Below the pieces are notes generated by a model, which made no database searches, was not told the origin of the DNA, and saw nothing but the letters and a program-made list of their open reading frames with translations. Position numbers and translations under genes: made by a program. From Candidatus Hydrogenedens sp. (lineage in GTDB: Bacteria > Hydrogenedentota > Hydrogenedentia > Hydrogenedentales > Hydrogenedentaceae), in assembly GCA_035361075.1 (NCBI GenBank), contig DAOSBX010000011.1, positions 61,960-84,496 of the forward strand: DNA of 22,537 nucleotides, written 5' to 3'. This document shows positions 7,762-16,790 of the stretch, in pieces (position 1 is the stretch's first letter; each line of letters begins with the position of its first letter).

Positions 7762-10290
7762 GTGAAAAAGGTAATCAAGTATTCAATAATTGGAATTCTG
7801 TTGTTTCTTCTTATTGCCTGTTTATTAATAGGTGGCTTCCTATTTTTCCACTTATACTCAGCGGTAAACTATATGAAGGCTTATTCGCCTAAGACTTCGG
7901 GTACCATTCAGCTTTCAGGAGTTCATTCAGAGGTCGTTATTAAACGTGATGATAATGGTGTTCCTCATATTGTCGCTGGTAGTGAGGAAGATGCATGGTT
8001 TGCGTTAGGGTATGTAATGGCACAAGACCGGCTATTTCAGATGGATTTCTATCGCCGATTATCACAGGGTAGAATTTCTGAACTGGTAGGTCCATTGGCT
8101 GTTAAATATGATAAGGTGTTAAGGACTTTTCGACTGAGAAAGTACGCGGAAGAAGTATTAGAGAAATATGCTGATATTTATAAGCCATTACAAAAACCAT
8201 TTGATTCATTTTTAAAAGGTATAAATACTTTCATAGAAAATGAGCCATTACCGCCTGAGTTTCGTATTTTAGGGTATCAGCCTGAACCATTTACAGCGGT
8301 AGACTGCTTGACTACCGCAATGATAATGCCGATTACTTTTGCAGATGGATTACGGCATGATTTAATGAACCTTGTGTTGAAAATGAAATATCCAGATGAG
8401 GATTTTTCAATTCTTTCGTGTGGTTATCATCGTGAAAAACCAGTAACTATTATGGAAACAATAGAGGAGGCAGAGGAATATTTAAAATCTCAGGGACGTG
8501 ATTTGTCTAATTGGGGACTACCAAGTGCCAGTTTACAACCGCCCGTCAAACGAGAGACAATAGCATGTTTAGAGGAATTTACTTCAACTTGGCAGGATAT
8601 AGTCGAGTTCATGGGAATTCATTTAGGAAGCAACTCTTGGGTTTTAAGTGGGACAAGGACACAATCTGGTAAGCCTATTCTTGCAAATGACCCACATATT
8701 GGATTTCTACAACCTTCGGTCTGGTATCAAGCCCATTTAGTTTACGAAAATTATGACCTATATGGGTTTTATTTTCCCTTAATACCCATCCCATTAATGG
8801 GGCAAAATCTGACGTATGCCTGGGGATTGACTATGTTTGCAAATGATGACCATGACTTATATTTAGAGATATTCAAGCCAGACGACCCAGGTAAAGTAAA
8901 ATATCGTGGGGATTGGGTTCCAGTCATAGAGGAAACAGAGACAATTCAGGTACGATTTGGCAAACCAGTTACATTTAAACGACGGGTGACCCCTCATGGA
9001 GTTGTCGTTACAGATGTTTATCGGACATTACTAAATTACTACGGGCCGGAATTGTCGTTATACTGGGTGTGGCAGCATGTGCCCTATACAGATTTAATGG
9101 CATTTTATAAGATGAGCCATGCTCAAGATTTGAATTCCTTCCAGGAAGGAGTGTCTTTAATCACCTCTCCTGGCATTAATGTGTCGTATGTAGACAAAAT
9201 TGGAAATATTGCATGGTGGGCAGGAGCAAAGATACCTATTCGGCCTGAACATGTAAATTCGAAGTATGTTTTAGATGGGGCAAGTGGTAAAGATGAGGTA
9301 TTAGGTTATGTACCGTTTGAACAAAATCCACATTTAATCAATCCACCGTGGGGATATATTGTTACCGCAAATAATCTTTCTACAGTAAAACCAGTCGGTG
9401 AGGTAAAAGAATTGCAGGGATATTGGGAACCATCAGACAGAGCACAACGGATGGAAGAACTTTTAGAAAAACGTTCTGATTGGACTATTGATGAATTAAA
9501 GGAGGTGCAATTAGACCATACCTCCGTGCCGGGACCGGCGATAGTAAAAACGATGGTAGAACTATTAACACCCAAAAAAGGAGATATGTCAACATTAGAA
9601 CAGGAAGCGTTTGAGAAATTAAGTACATGGGATTATCAATTTGATACCGAGAGTTTGGGGGCATCTATCTTTACTGTTTTTTGTGACGCTATTTTACGTA
9701 ACCTTCTTATTGATGACTTGGGTAAAGAGATGTTACGTGGATATAATACCGTGGCAGACCGTTGGAGTTTCTTTAAGTATGTCATCCATGACGATGCTTG
9801 TTTTCTATGGGATGACCGTTCAACACCCCAAACGGAAACCCGTTCGGATATTTTCTTCCGTGCTTTTAAGGAAACGGTAAAAGTCCTTAATAAGAAAGCT
9901 GGTAAAAATATCTCGGGGTGGAAATGGGGCAGGATACACACTTTGGAGTTTCATCATCCTCTCGGATATATCCCATTTTTAAGGAAACTGTTTAATGTGG
10001 GTCCATTCCCATGTGCGGGCTCTTATCATGTCGTTAACAATATGCCATATATTGCTGGGACATATAAATATGAAGTTGTTGCAGGACCTTCGACACGACG
10101 ATTAATCGACTTTGCCAAACCTGATTTTGTCCTTGAAGTATTACCTACGGGTAATTCTGGTATCTCGAACAGTAGATGGTATCGTAATCAAGCGGAACTA
10201 TTTATACGGGGCAACTACCGTGAAGCACGAATAACAACAGAACAAATCGACGCAAACACAGTAGATAAATTAGTTATTAAACCAAAGTAA
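7762..10290 (+). CDS. Membrane-anchored penicillin acylase family protein (Ntn hydrolase)
   Basis: Family members hydrolyse amide bonds in penicillins, acyl-homoserine lactones or related N-acyl compounds after self-cleavage into two chains. Seen: 842 residues, starting at GTG with GGAGGG 7 bases upstream. A basic N terminus and one hydrophobic segment (about 6-37) form a signal anchor. The small-chain region contains DNGVPHIVAGSEEDAWFALGYVMAQDR, split here as the family's N-terminal block (about 66-92). The processing site is G289/S290 in GSNSWVLSG, with S290 the predicted N-terminal nucleophile, followed by SGKPILANDPHIGF and YAWGLTMFANDDHDLY. Normal length for the family. Substrate unknown; quorum-signal degradation or envelope amide turnover are both possible. 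It stands alone, convergent with the cyclase gene 34 bases away. Confidence 0.93.
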   Translation: MKKVIKYSIIGILLFLLIACLLIGGFLFFHLYSAVNYMKAYSPKTSGTIQLSGVHSEVVIKRDDNGVPHIVAGSEEDAWFALGYVMAQDRLFQMDFYRRLSQGRISELVGPLAVKYDKVLRTFRLRKYAEEVLEKYADIYKPLQKPFDSFLKGINTFIENEPLPPEFRILGYQPEPFTAVDCLTTAMIMPITFADGLRHDLMNLVLKMKYPDEDFSILSCGYHREKPVTIMETIEEAEEYLKSQGRDLSNWGLPSASLQPPVKRETIACLEEFTSTWQDIVEFMGIHLGSNSWVLSGTRTQSGKPILANDPHIGFLQPSVWYQAHLVYENYDLYGFYFPLIPIPLMGQNLTYAWGLTMFANDDHDLYLEIFKPDDPGKVKYRGDWVPVIEETETIQVRFGKPVTFKRRVTPHGVVVTDVYRTLLNYYGPELSLYWVWQHVPYTDLMAFYKMSHAQDLNSFQEGVSLITSPGINVSYVDKIGNIAWWAGAKIPIRPEHVNSKYVLDGASGKDEVLGYVPFEQNPHLINPPWGYIVTANNLSTVKPVGEVKELQGYWEPSDRAQRMEELLEKRSDWTIDELKEVQLDHTSVPGPAIVKTMVELLTPKKGDMSTLEQEAFEKLSTWDYQFDTESLGASIFTVFCDAILRNLLIDDLGKEMLRGYNTVADRWSFFKYVIHDDACFLWDDRSTPQTETRSDIFFRAFKETVKVLNKKAGKNISGWKWGRIHTLEFHHPLGYIPFLRKLFNVGPFPCAGSYHVVNNMPYIAGTYKYEVVAGPSTRRLIDFAKPDFVLEVLPTGNSGISNSRWYRNQAELFIRGNYREARITTEQIDANTVDKLVIKPK

Positions 10291-10324
10291 GAATATTTTA
10301 TTGGGAACTATCTGGGTAATTTTT

Positions 10325-10942
10325 TTAAGGGAGATTTATAAAAGCACGGCAAGGTGCCCCATCTGAATCCACAATAGCAAGGGGAAGAACCACAAATTCA
10401 TAAATACCTTCTGGAATTCTTTCTAACCGTAAGCCTTCTACAATAAAAACATTATTTTTCAGCAATATTTCATGAGTGGGTTTAGACTGTCTATAAGGTG
10501 CAATAGAAAGATAATCAATTCCAACAAGACGAACTCCTTTATCAACAAGCAACTGGGCAGTATCAGGAAGTAATGCAAGAAAGTTTGTGAAGAAATCCCC
10601 ATTTGTTGGAAGGGTAGAATTTTTAGTTTTGAATAAGACACGAGGGAGTAGTTCTATCCCCTTCAACCTTTCTGCATTAATATGTTCATCATATTTCCAT
10701 TCTATAACCTGCACCTGTCCAAAATAAATAGATGGGTCAATCTCATGTAATTTTTTACCGTTATCAACAAAATGCCATGGAGCATCACAGTGAGTACCAG
10801 TATGTGTAGACATATGTAAGAAGGAGGTATTTGCATTTGCACCATTAGAAATTCTGCGGTCTGGCTCAAAGCTGAAATTTAAATCCCCAGGCCAAACAGT
10901 CATTCCGAGCTGTAATGGGATACTTACATCAATCCACGGCAT
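10325..10942 (-). CDS. Cyclase family protein (kynurenine formamidase-like metal hydrolase)
   Basis: Seen: 205 residues. The family signature HXGTHXDXPXH is complete at 47-57 (HTGTHCDAPWH), giving metal ligands H47, H51, D53 and H57; the N terminus SIPLQLGMTVWPGD is also typical. Known: members of the PF04199 fold act as N-formylkynurenine formamidase (KynB), isatin hydrolase and related cyclic amide or ester hydrolases. No tryptophan-degradation genes are adjacent, so the KynB role is only one option. The start ATG has AAAGGA 8 bases upstream. Convergent with the acylase gene, with no obvious terminator hairpin in the 34-base gap. Cytoplasmic. Confidence 0.88.
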   Translation of the reverse strand: MPWIDVSIPLQLGMTVWPGDLNFSFEPDRRISNGANANTSFLHMSTHTGTHCDAPWHFVDNGKKLHEIDPSIYFGQVQVIEWKYDEHINAERLKGIELLPRVLFKTKNSTLPTNGDFFTNFLALLPDTAQLLVDKGVRLVGIDYLSIAPYRQSKPTHEILLKNNVFIVEGLRLERIPEGIYEFVVLPLAIVDSDGAPCRAFINLP

Positions 10943-11109
10943 AAGCTTTTCCTTTTCTTAAATTTATTTTTTTATTTTATATTGTTTTTCATTTATTGAA
11001 TTTAATTATAAAATTATTTGTGTTTGTGATAAAATTTAAGTAGTTAAACCTTATTTTATTAATTGTTATATATAAAACGTTGTTTAACATAAAAGAAGAG
11101 GAATTTAAA

Positions 11110-12207
11110 ATGCCCGAGTTATTGAAGATTTTAGGTTATGCAGTAAAGGTAGGTGCTTCTGATATTCACCTTACAGTGGGAAGTCCCCCTGCGGTTCGTA
11201 TTGATGGTGAGATTCGATTTATTCAAGCGGATCCACTTTCACCAGCGGACACACAATCGTTTGCAGAAGAAATGCTCAATCCAAAACAAAAGGAGCATTT
11301 TTTCGAAACAGGTGATTTCGATATAGCGTATAGTGTTTCTGGCTTAGGTCGGTTCCGTGTAAATTTGATGAGGCAAAGAGGCTCCATTAGTATAGTAATG
11401 CGACATGTAAAGGGAAAGATTTTAGATTTTGCAAGTTTAAATCTACCACCTGTGCTGGAGAAAATTGCCAACTTACCTCGAGGTTTAGTACTTATCACGG
11501 GAACCACAGGTAGTGGTAAATCAACGACGCTTGCCTCTATTATCGACTATATCAATGAACGAAAACGCCTACACATCATTACATTAGAAGACCCAATCGA
11601 ATTCTTGCATACGAATAAAAAAAGCATTGTAAATCAGCGGGAAGTTTTCATTGATACTCGTGATTTTCATGTTGCTCTTCGCGCAGCAATGCGCGAAGAC
11701 CCAGATGTTATTCTTATTGGGGAAATGCGCGACGGAGAATCATTTCAAGCGGCAATTTCCGCAGCAGAAACAGGGCATCTTGTTTTTACCACGTTACACA
11801 CGACCAATGCTATGTTGACGATTGACCGCATTTTAGACATGTTTCCTTCCAATATGCATGACCAAGTGCGTAATCAGATTGCCCTACAGTTAAAAGCTTG
11901 TGTATCACAACGACTTGTCCCATCTATCGACGGTAAAGGACGAGTTCCAGCGGTAGAGGTACTGCTTAACAATCCTGCAATTTCCCAATTAATTCGCGAG
12001 AACAACGTAAAACAAATCCCATTAGCCATCGTTAACGGTGCAGATGATGGGATGCAGACATTTAATATGAGTTTGGAAGACTTAATACGTCGGAAACTCA
12101 TTAAAGAAGAAGACGCCATGTGGAACTCAGATAACCCCGATGAACTGAAAATGATGTTGCAGGGTATTAAATTAAGTCAACAACGAGGTGGAATTTTAAG
12201 AAAATAA
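11110..12207 (+). CDS. pilT: Type IV pilus retraction ATPase PilT
   Basis: Hexameric cytoplasmic motor ATPase that depolymerises type IV pili for twitching, DNA uptake or surface sensing. Seen: 365 residues with an N-terminal PAS-like domain (ASDIHLTVGSPPAVRIDG), Walker A GTTGSGKST (131-139), Asp box ITLEDPIE (157-164), Walker B DPDVILIGEMRD (198-209 region), and His box TGHLVFTTLHT (221-231). The C-terminal GMQTFNMSLEDLI stretch is typical of PilT. Start choice: an in-frame TTG at 11080 has no ribosome binding site, whereas the ATG at 11110 has AGAAGAGGA about 7 bases upstream. No pilB, pilC or pilin genes lie in the window, so the pilus genes must be elsewhere. The MshEN/cNMP protein at the right end might belong to the same behaviour. 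Confidence 0.95.
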   Translation: MPELLKILGYAVKVGASDIHLTVGSPPAVRIDGEIRFIQADPLSPADTQSFAEEMLNPKQKEHFFETGDFDIAYSVSGLGRFRVNLMRQRGSISIVMRHVKGKILDFASLNLPPVLEKIANLPRGLVLITGTTGSGKSTTLASIIDYINERKRLHIITLEDPIEFLHTNKKSIVNQREVFIDTRDFHVALRAAMREDPDVILIGEMRDGESFQAAISAAETGHLVFTTLHTTNAMLTIDRILDMFPSNMHDQVRNQIALQLKACVSQRLVPSIDGKGRVPAVEVLLNNPAISQLIRENNVKQIPLAIVNGADDGMQTFNMSLEDLIRRKLIKEEDAMWNSDNPDELKMMLQGIKLSQQRGGILRK

Positions 12208-12348
12208 TATTGAGGTAATAAACAATTTTTGTACTCAAATTATGGCTATAAATTTCACAAACACAAAAGATACATTTTTTTATATTTTTTTATTAATATA
12301 TAATTGATTATTATTGAATAAACTTATAAATAAAGAAAGAAGGTCTTT

Positions 12349-13599
12349 ATGACGAATTTATTTGAGAAGAAATCTTTTTTAAAAGGGTTGCTTTTTGTTA
12401 TTTTAGTAGTTACTTTCCTTGGGCTTAATGGGTGTTCTTTACATTTAATCCATGTCTATCTGACGTGGCAGAATGACCCTCATACAACTATGACTGTCAA
12501 TGTCCAATCTTTGGGCAAGGATTACCCTGTAGAGGTTTTGTATGGACAGGAAAGTTGTCAAGGGAAGCCTGAGTTATACCCTCATCAAACGGTTGGAACT
12601 TCAAAAGAGATTCCTGGTGTAGAACCGAAAAGAACAATTCATACTTTTGAATTAACAAATTTGAAACCAGGTGAAATGTATTATTTTGTATTGAAAACGA
12701 AGAAAGGAACGTATTCGTCTGAATATAAGTTTCGCACTGTTCCTAATGATGGTTCACCACTTCACTTCGTTATAGGCGGAGACATGGGCATCTTGCCTGC
12801 GGCACCAAAATTACTCCATCAAGCAGGAAAATTAAATCCTCAATTCCTTGTAATTGGTGGTGACATCGCTTATGCGAATGGTGATGTGAAGAATGATTGG
12901 ATATGGGATATTTGGTTTAATAATTGGGAAAAACACATGATAACAACGGATGGGTGTTTAATCCCTATTATTGCAGGTATTGGAAATCATGAAGTAAATA
13001 AGAAAGAGGCATCGGTACCGCAAGAGGAACGTGCTCCATTTTACCTTGGTTATTTTGCACAAGGTGGGAAAACCTTTTTTATGCGTCATTTTCATCCTTA
13101 TCTCTCTTTGATTGTTTTAGATTCAAGTCATATCGTTTCAGTAGCAGAACAAACGGAATGGCTACAAACATCTTTACAGGCGTCTGAACAGTTCCCATTT
13201 ATAATTCCCGTGTATCATGTTCCATTATACCCGAGCCATAGGCCATTTGATGGTGGCGTTTCTGTGGAGGAAAGGAATCTTTGGCTTCCCTTATTTGATG
13301 AATACCATGTCCCTGTCTGTTTTGAAAATCATGACCACACGTTCAAACGGACAAAACCGATGCGGAACAATCAGCCAGATGAAAATGGTACTATTTATTT
13401 GGGAGATGGGTGTTTTGGTGTAAATCCGAGAGAGATTAAAAATGCTGGATTAGGGTATTTAGAGAAAGCGAGTAGTAAACGGCACTTTTGGTTGGTGGAG
13501 ATAAATGAACATGGTTTAAATGCAAAAGCCTATGATGAGCATGGTGAAAACTTTGATGAAGTAAATATTTCACCTCGTTCCGTAACCAAAAGCAAATAA
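12349..13599 (+). CDS. Lipoprotein purple-acid-phosphatase-like metallophosphoesterase
   Basis: Seen: 416 residues. A lipobox L26-N-G-C29 after a hydrophobic stretch marks a lipoprotein. An FN3-like beta domain (about 38-130, with LKPGEMYYFVLKT) precedes a calcineurin-type phosphoesterase domain: GGDMG (143-147), GGDIAYANGD (170-179), GIGNHE (210-215), then VYHVPLYPS and ENHDHTFKR near 330. These correspond to the five metal-binding motifs of purple acid phosphatases (GDXG, GDXXY, GNHE, VXXH, GHXH), with the last reading NHDH in place of GHXH. Such proteins are predicted to release phosphate from organic phosphates at the cell envelope. Separated from pilT by 141 AT-rich bases and probably transcribed from its own promoter; AGAAGG precedes the ATG. 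Confidence 0.88.
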   Translation: MTNLFEKKSFLKGLLFVILVVTFLGLNGCSLHLIHVYLTWQNDPHTTMTVNVQSLGKDYPVEVLYGQESCQGKPELYPHQTVGTSKEIPGVEPKRTIHTFELTNLKPGEMYYFVLKTKKGTYSSEYKFRTVPNDGSPLHFVIGGDMGILPAAPKLLHQAGKLNPQFLVIGGDIAYANGDVKNDWIWDIWFNNWEKHMITTDGCLIPIIAGIGNHEVNKKEASVPQEERAPFYLGYFAQGGKTFFMRHFHPYLSLIVLDSSHIVSVAEQTEWLQTSLQASEQFPFIIPVYHVPLYPSHRPFDGGVSVEERNLWLPLFDEYHVPVCFENHDHTFKRTKPMRNNQPDENGTIYLGDGCFGVNPREIKNAGLGYLEKASSKRHFWLVEINEHGLNAKAYDEHGENFDEVNISPRSVTKSK

Positions 13600-13613
13600 T
13601 ATACACAACTCAT

Positions 13614-14924
13614 TTATTCGGGTAGTGGCTTATCTTTCGTTTCAGGGGCAAAAGGCAGGATTCCTAAACCTATCAGGAATACGATAGAAATCATTACACC
13701 TGCATGCCTTATGCCAAAGCGTTGAGCGAGAGTTCCAAATGTGTATGGTGCAAATGCAGAGATATACCGTGCAACATTGTAGCAGAATCCAACACCAGTG
13801 GCTCTGAGGCGTGTAGGATATAATTCGGGAAAATAAACCGCATAGCCAGAGAAAATAGCCAGCAACATAAATCCCATAGAGAAAAACAAAACAACTGCTA
13901 CTGGGAATGAGTTCGTAATAATAAAGGTTAAAGGAATTACAATCAGGCAACCGAGTAATGCTAATGCGAATGCAATTTTCCGTCCTGACCGTTTTGCTAC
14001 ATACCCATAACATAAAGCCCCAAAGAAGCATCCCAAATTCTGAGCCATAACAGCCAAACTCACTTTTATTTCAGTTGCCTTCTTTAATTCAGGTAGATTT
14101 TCTGGGTTTAGAATTTTACGTAAGAGTTCTGCAGACCATACACTAATCCCCCAGAAACCTACAACACCTACAGTCGCCAGTACGATGCCGACAATAGTAT
14201 TTCTTCGCCAGCGAGGGTCTCCAAATAGTTCACGAATCGAGCCTAATCCTTCTTCTCCTTTCTTGGCTTTTTCTTTAGCATCATGCCAAGACTGAGGTTC
14301 TCGGATATACCACAGAATAATAAATACTAACAATCCTGGTAGAATTCCAACCAGGAATACATATCGCCATACTGTATCTACTGAGGATACCATCGTTGTC
14401 ATAGTAAGATTAATCACGCCAGACATGACATTGCCAATTGCAGACATAGATTGTAAGAAGGCAAGGGCGGTCGGTCTTGAATGGTCTGGGAATGTTTCAG
14501 CAACTAAAGCGGCACCTGCGGCAAACTCTCCACCAATTCCTAAACCTGTAAGAAATCGTAACACAACGAACTGAATCCAGTTTTGGGATAGACCACTTAA
14601 CCCAGTGAAACCAGCATACATTAAAATAGTTATTGCCATTGTTTTGGTTCGCCCTAAACGGTCACCTACCATTCCGAAAAATAATCCACCAGTCGCCCAA
14701 CCTAACATCATACACATTGTTGCCATACCGATATACCAGTTTAAGTCCGCCTCACTTACTCCATGCACTAAGGAACGCATTGCGGGTTGTTTTGCAAATA
14801 CAAAAAGCCATTGGTCCATGGTATCAAACATCCAGCCCATAATCGCCACGGCTAATACGAGGTAATGATACCCAGTTAAACCCTCTGTCCAACGTTTTTG
14901 GGACATTGTGCTTTGCTCACTCAT
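13614..14924 (-). CDS. MFS transporter (sugar-acid/aromatic-acid:H+ symporter type)
   Basis: Seen: 436 residues with about 12 hydrophobic membrane segments. The loop 2-3 signature is GGLFFGMVGDRLGRTK, and TM4-5 carries RFLTGLGIGGEFAAGAALVAE, as in the sialate (NanT), sugar phosphate and aromatic-acid:H+ symporter families. The N terminus YHYLVLAVAIMGWMFDTMDQ has the Asp typical of that group in TM1. The substrate cannot be read from sequence; sialic acid is tempting because of the sialidase-like gene at 2629-3903, but the two genes are 9.7 kb apart and no nan catabolic genes are present. GAAGGAGC lies 8 bases before the ATG. Downstream of the TIGR04073 gene on the same strand, 191 bases apart, so probably separately promoted. 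Confidence 0.88.
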   Translation of the reverse strand: MSEQSTMSQKRWTEGLTGYHYLVLAVAIMGWMFDTMDQWLFVFAKQPAMRSLVHGVSEADLNWYIGMATMCMMLGWATGGLFFGMVGDRLGRTKTMAITILMYAGFTGLSGLSQNWIQFVVLRFLTGLGIGGEFAAGAALVAETFPDHSRPTALAFLQSMSAIGNVMSGVINLTMTTMVSSVDTVWRYVFLVGILPGLLVFIILWYIREPQSWHDAKEKAKKGEEGLGSIRELFGDPRWRRNTIVGIVLATVGVVGFWGISVWSAELLRKILNPENLPELKKATEIKVSLAVMAQNLGCFFGALCYGYVAKRSGRKIAFALALLGCLIVIPLTFIITNSFPVAVVLFFSMGFMLLAIFSGYAVYFPELYPTRLRATGVGFCYNVARYISAFAPYTFGTLAQRFGIRHAGVMISIVFLIGLGILPFAPETKDKPLPE

Positions 14925-15115
14925 TTTGTCTGCTCCTTCATGATATTAATTAATTACAGTAAAAAGCCTTCTTCCATAAGAACTTAATCAAAATCATTTC
15001 ATTGTACTAAATGCTCTTAAGTAAAATAAAAATGGTGATACTTATTTTCAAGTTTTAATTTGCAAATAAATAGACCACACCCTATCAATAAAAAATATCG
15101 TTCCTAATTAGCAGA
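14925..15115 (-). promoter_or_regulatory. Upstream region of the MFS gene with a possible promoter
   Basis: Minus strand contains TTGAAA (15053-15048), a 17-base spacer and TATTTT (15030-15025), a moderate sigma70-type match about 100 bases before the MFS start. Nothing else recognised; a 5-base hairpin (TTCTT/AAGAA) near 14970-14985 is too weak to call a terminator. Confidence 0.3.
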
Positions 15116-15481
15116 TTAGAATAAGAATTCGGGTTCTAAAATAGGCTGAAAATTTACATCCTTATCTGTAACAGGGAATGTAACTGCCTCAAAAACACCT
15201 GTTCCTGTTCTCATAACAGCACGAGCAGTACCAAGAACTGGAACCACTCCAAATAAGTAACCGAAAGGCTTCCCCTCTTTTAATTTTTTATCGAATGTTA
15301 GCGGTAATTCTGCCCAGCCAAACATTACATTTGATAACCCACGTCCTAATTTTGTTAATGATTTCTCAAATCTCGTGGGTTTCGGCAAATCTTCATCGGG
15401 ATTATATTCCTGAGCCAAAAGCAAAATGGGTTGAACAAATACAGACACCAGAACACAGAAAACGATAACTCTTTTGCTCAT
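15116..15481 (-). CDS. Exosortase system-associated protein, TIGR04073 family
   Basis: Seen: 121 residues with a signal peptide (KRVIVFCVLVSVFVQPILLLAQ). The mature part carries FEKSLTKLGRGLSNVMFGWAE and a C-terminal ARAVMRTGTGVFEAVTFPV followed by PILEPEF, the pattern I recognise for TIGR04073. Known: this short family was named because many carriers also encode exosortase/PEP-CTERM sorting, but its function is unknown and many members occur without it. The start ATG has TGGAGAT 6 bases upstream. It lies 90 bases after the surface repeat protein gene but has a good promoter of its own. Exported, probably periplasmic. Confidence 0.83.
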   Translation of the reverse strand: MSKRVIVFCVLVSVFVQPILLLAQEYNPDEDLPKPTRFEKSLTKLGRGLSNVMFGWAELPLTFDKKLKEGKPFGYLFGVVPVLGTARAVMRTGTGVFEAVTFPVTDKDVNFQPILEPEFLF

Positions 15482-15531
15482 CTTAATATCTCCAAAAGTA
15501 TTAATTTAATTTTTTCAAATATTATCTATAT

Positions 15532-15560
15532 AGTTTAACAAAAATAGCAACGATTGTCAA
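15532..15560 (-). promoter_or_regulatory. Promoter of the TIGR04073 gene
   Basis: Seen on the minus strand: perfect -35 TTGACA (15560-15555), a 17-base spacer and -10 TAAACT (15537-15532), giving a start near 15525 and a leader of about 45 bases. The -35 lies within GTTGACAAT, also found upstream of the neighbouring repeat protein gene. Confidence 0.6.
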
Positions 15561-15571
15561 CAAATTTCTTA

Positions 15572-16549
15572 CTAATTTTTATCTTCTCTTTTTGCAATTC
15601 CCATCCATAAACCTAAAACACTAATGCAAATACCAACAATTAGAAAGTCATTTATTATTTTCTTTAGGCTATTTATGCCCATACTCTTTTCACATCCGCA
15701 TGATGATTTTTCTTCATTTCCACTTCCTTCTCCTTCTGTTGTTCCTTCACTTGCCCCTTCAGAGGTGGAAATTAATGTATATTCTCCATTTTTTGTTACC
15801 GTTACGTTATCAGTCAAGATAACCTTTATGGATGCAGGTTTTGTCCACTTGTCTATACTTTTAAAGTCAATCGTATATTCTTCCCCAAGATTTAAATTTT
15901 CAACCTTCTCACCGCTTTTACGATAAATATTATCTTTTGTTAATTTCCACATGGCTCCTGCTTTTACAGCCTCTGCTGGTGTAATATTTACAATAAGTGA
16001 GCCTCTCTCTTCATACACACCTGCTGCTCCGTTAATAATCCCTGCTTTCAAATCTATTACTATATCATCAGGTACTTTCCAGCCTGGAATCTTTTTAAAT
16101 TCGATTGTGTATATATCCGTAGGAACACTATCTTCTATCGCACCACTATCTTGCCATATCTCTTGTCCTACTCGACGCCATTTTGCACCTTCATCAACCG
16201 CTTTGGTTGGGAGTAATGTAACTTTTAATGAGCCTGTTAATCTTTCATAAATACCATTTTCTATAATAGCCTCCCCTTTTTCTATTCTGACCTCCTTGTC
16301 TTCTGGGGGTGCCCATCCTCTTATACCTGTTTTGAACGTAATTGTATAGGTTCCCTCGTCCAAGAATACTGTTTTGCCTGAGGAATACCAAACATCACTT
16401 ACTCCTGATATTTGCCAGCCTCCCTCTAAATCACGAATTTCTGCTGGGTATAGATTTACCGTTAGAGCAGTGCTATTGGTTTGCGGATATCCATAGAAAG
16501 GTAAAAATAACAAAGTAATAAAGAAAAATATTCGCCAATATTTGTTCAT
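15572..16549 (-). CDS. Exported three-repeat protein with Glu/Gly linker, Cys-X-Cys and C-terminal membrane anchor
   Basis: I do not recognise a named function. Seen: 325 residues from the ATG at 16549. A signal peptide (about 1-22) is followed by three tandem repeats of about 75 residues (about 29-103, 106-181, 183-260), each with the pattern V.L.P..A...GA.W, then SG, then YTI.FK...GW..P and ending G.Y. A linker rich in Glu, Gly, Ser and Thr (262-280) leads to CGC (284-286), a 20-residue hydrophobic segment (about 302-319) and a charged tail KREDKN. This tripartite tail looks like a sorting signal. Such GAxW/GW repeats occur in many secreted proteins of environmental bacteria and resemble PEGA-type beta domains. 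Start: AAAGGAG lies 10 bases before the ATG and only 4 before an in-frame TTG at 16555, so ATG is preferred. Confidence 0.75.
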   Translation of the reverse strand: MNKYWRIFFFITLLFLPFYGYPQTNSTALTVNLYPAEIRDLEGGWQISGVSDVWYSSGKTVFLDEGTYTITFKTGIRGWAPPEDKEVRIEKGEAIIENGIYERLTGSLKVTLLPTKAVDEGAKWRRVGQEIWQDSGAIEDSVPTDIYTIEFKKIPGWKVPDDIVIDLKAGIINGAAGVYEERGSLIVNITPAEAVKAGAMWKLTKDNIYRKSGEKVENLNLGEEYTIDFKSIDKWTKPASIKVILTDNVTVTKNGEYTLISTSEGASEGTTEGEGSGNEEKSSCGCEKSMGINSLKKIINDFLIVGICISVLGLWMGIAKREDKN

Positions 16550-16648
16550 ATTCAAAGAACTCCTTTTGCTTACTAACTAACTATTTATAATACCATTTAA
16601 GGAATACCAAAAAAAACTCTTACTCATTTTGTAAATCTATTTTTCTAA

Positions 16649-16677
16649 TTATTAATAAAAATATCATGAATTGTCAA
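16649..16677 (-). promoter_or_regulatory. Promoter of the repeat protein gene
   Basis: Seen on the minus strand: perfect -35 TTGACA (16677-16672), a 17-base spacer, then TAATAA (16654-16649). The -10 register is uncertain because the region is a run of TTAATAATT. The -35 and flanks (GTTGACAAT) are shared with the TIGR04073 promoter. Confidence 0.45.
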
Positions 16678-16790
16678 CATTTTATATAAAAAATTATGTT
16701 AATGCTTTCTAAATTTCATGTTTTAATATAATATAATAAAACATCACTATTAAAAAACTTATACTTTTGTTAGTAGTAGAAGGACGGTCT

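Noticed and set aside
11080..11109. TTG start extending PilT by ten residues
   Set aside because: No ribosome binding site precedes it, and the added residues overlap the AGAAGAGGA site of the ATG at 11110.
13600..13613. Bidirectional terminator between the phosphoesterase and MFS genes
   Set aside because: The gap is 14 bases and no hairpin is visible in or around it.
2629..14924. A sialic acid uptake and catabolism locus joining the sialidase-like protein and the MFS transporter
   Set aside because: The genes are about 10 kb apart with unrelated genes between, and no nanA, nanE, nanK or nagB is present.
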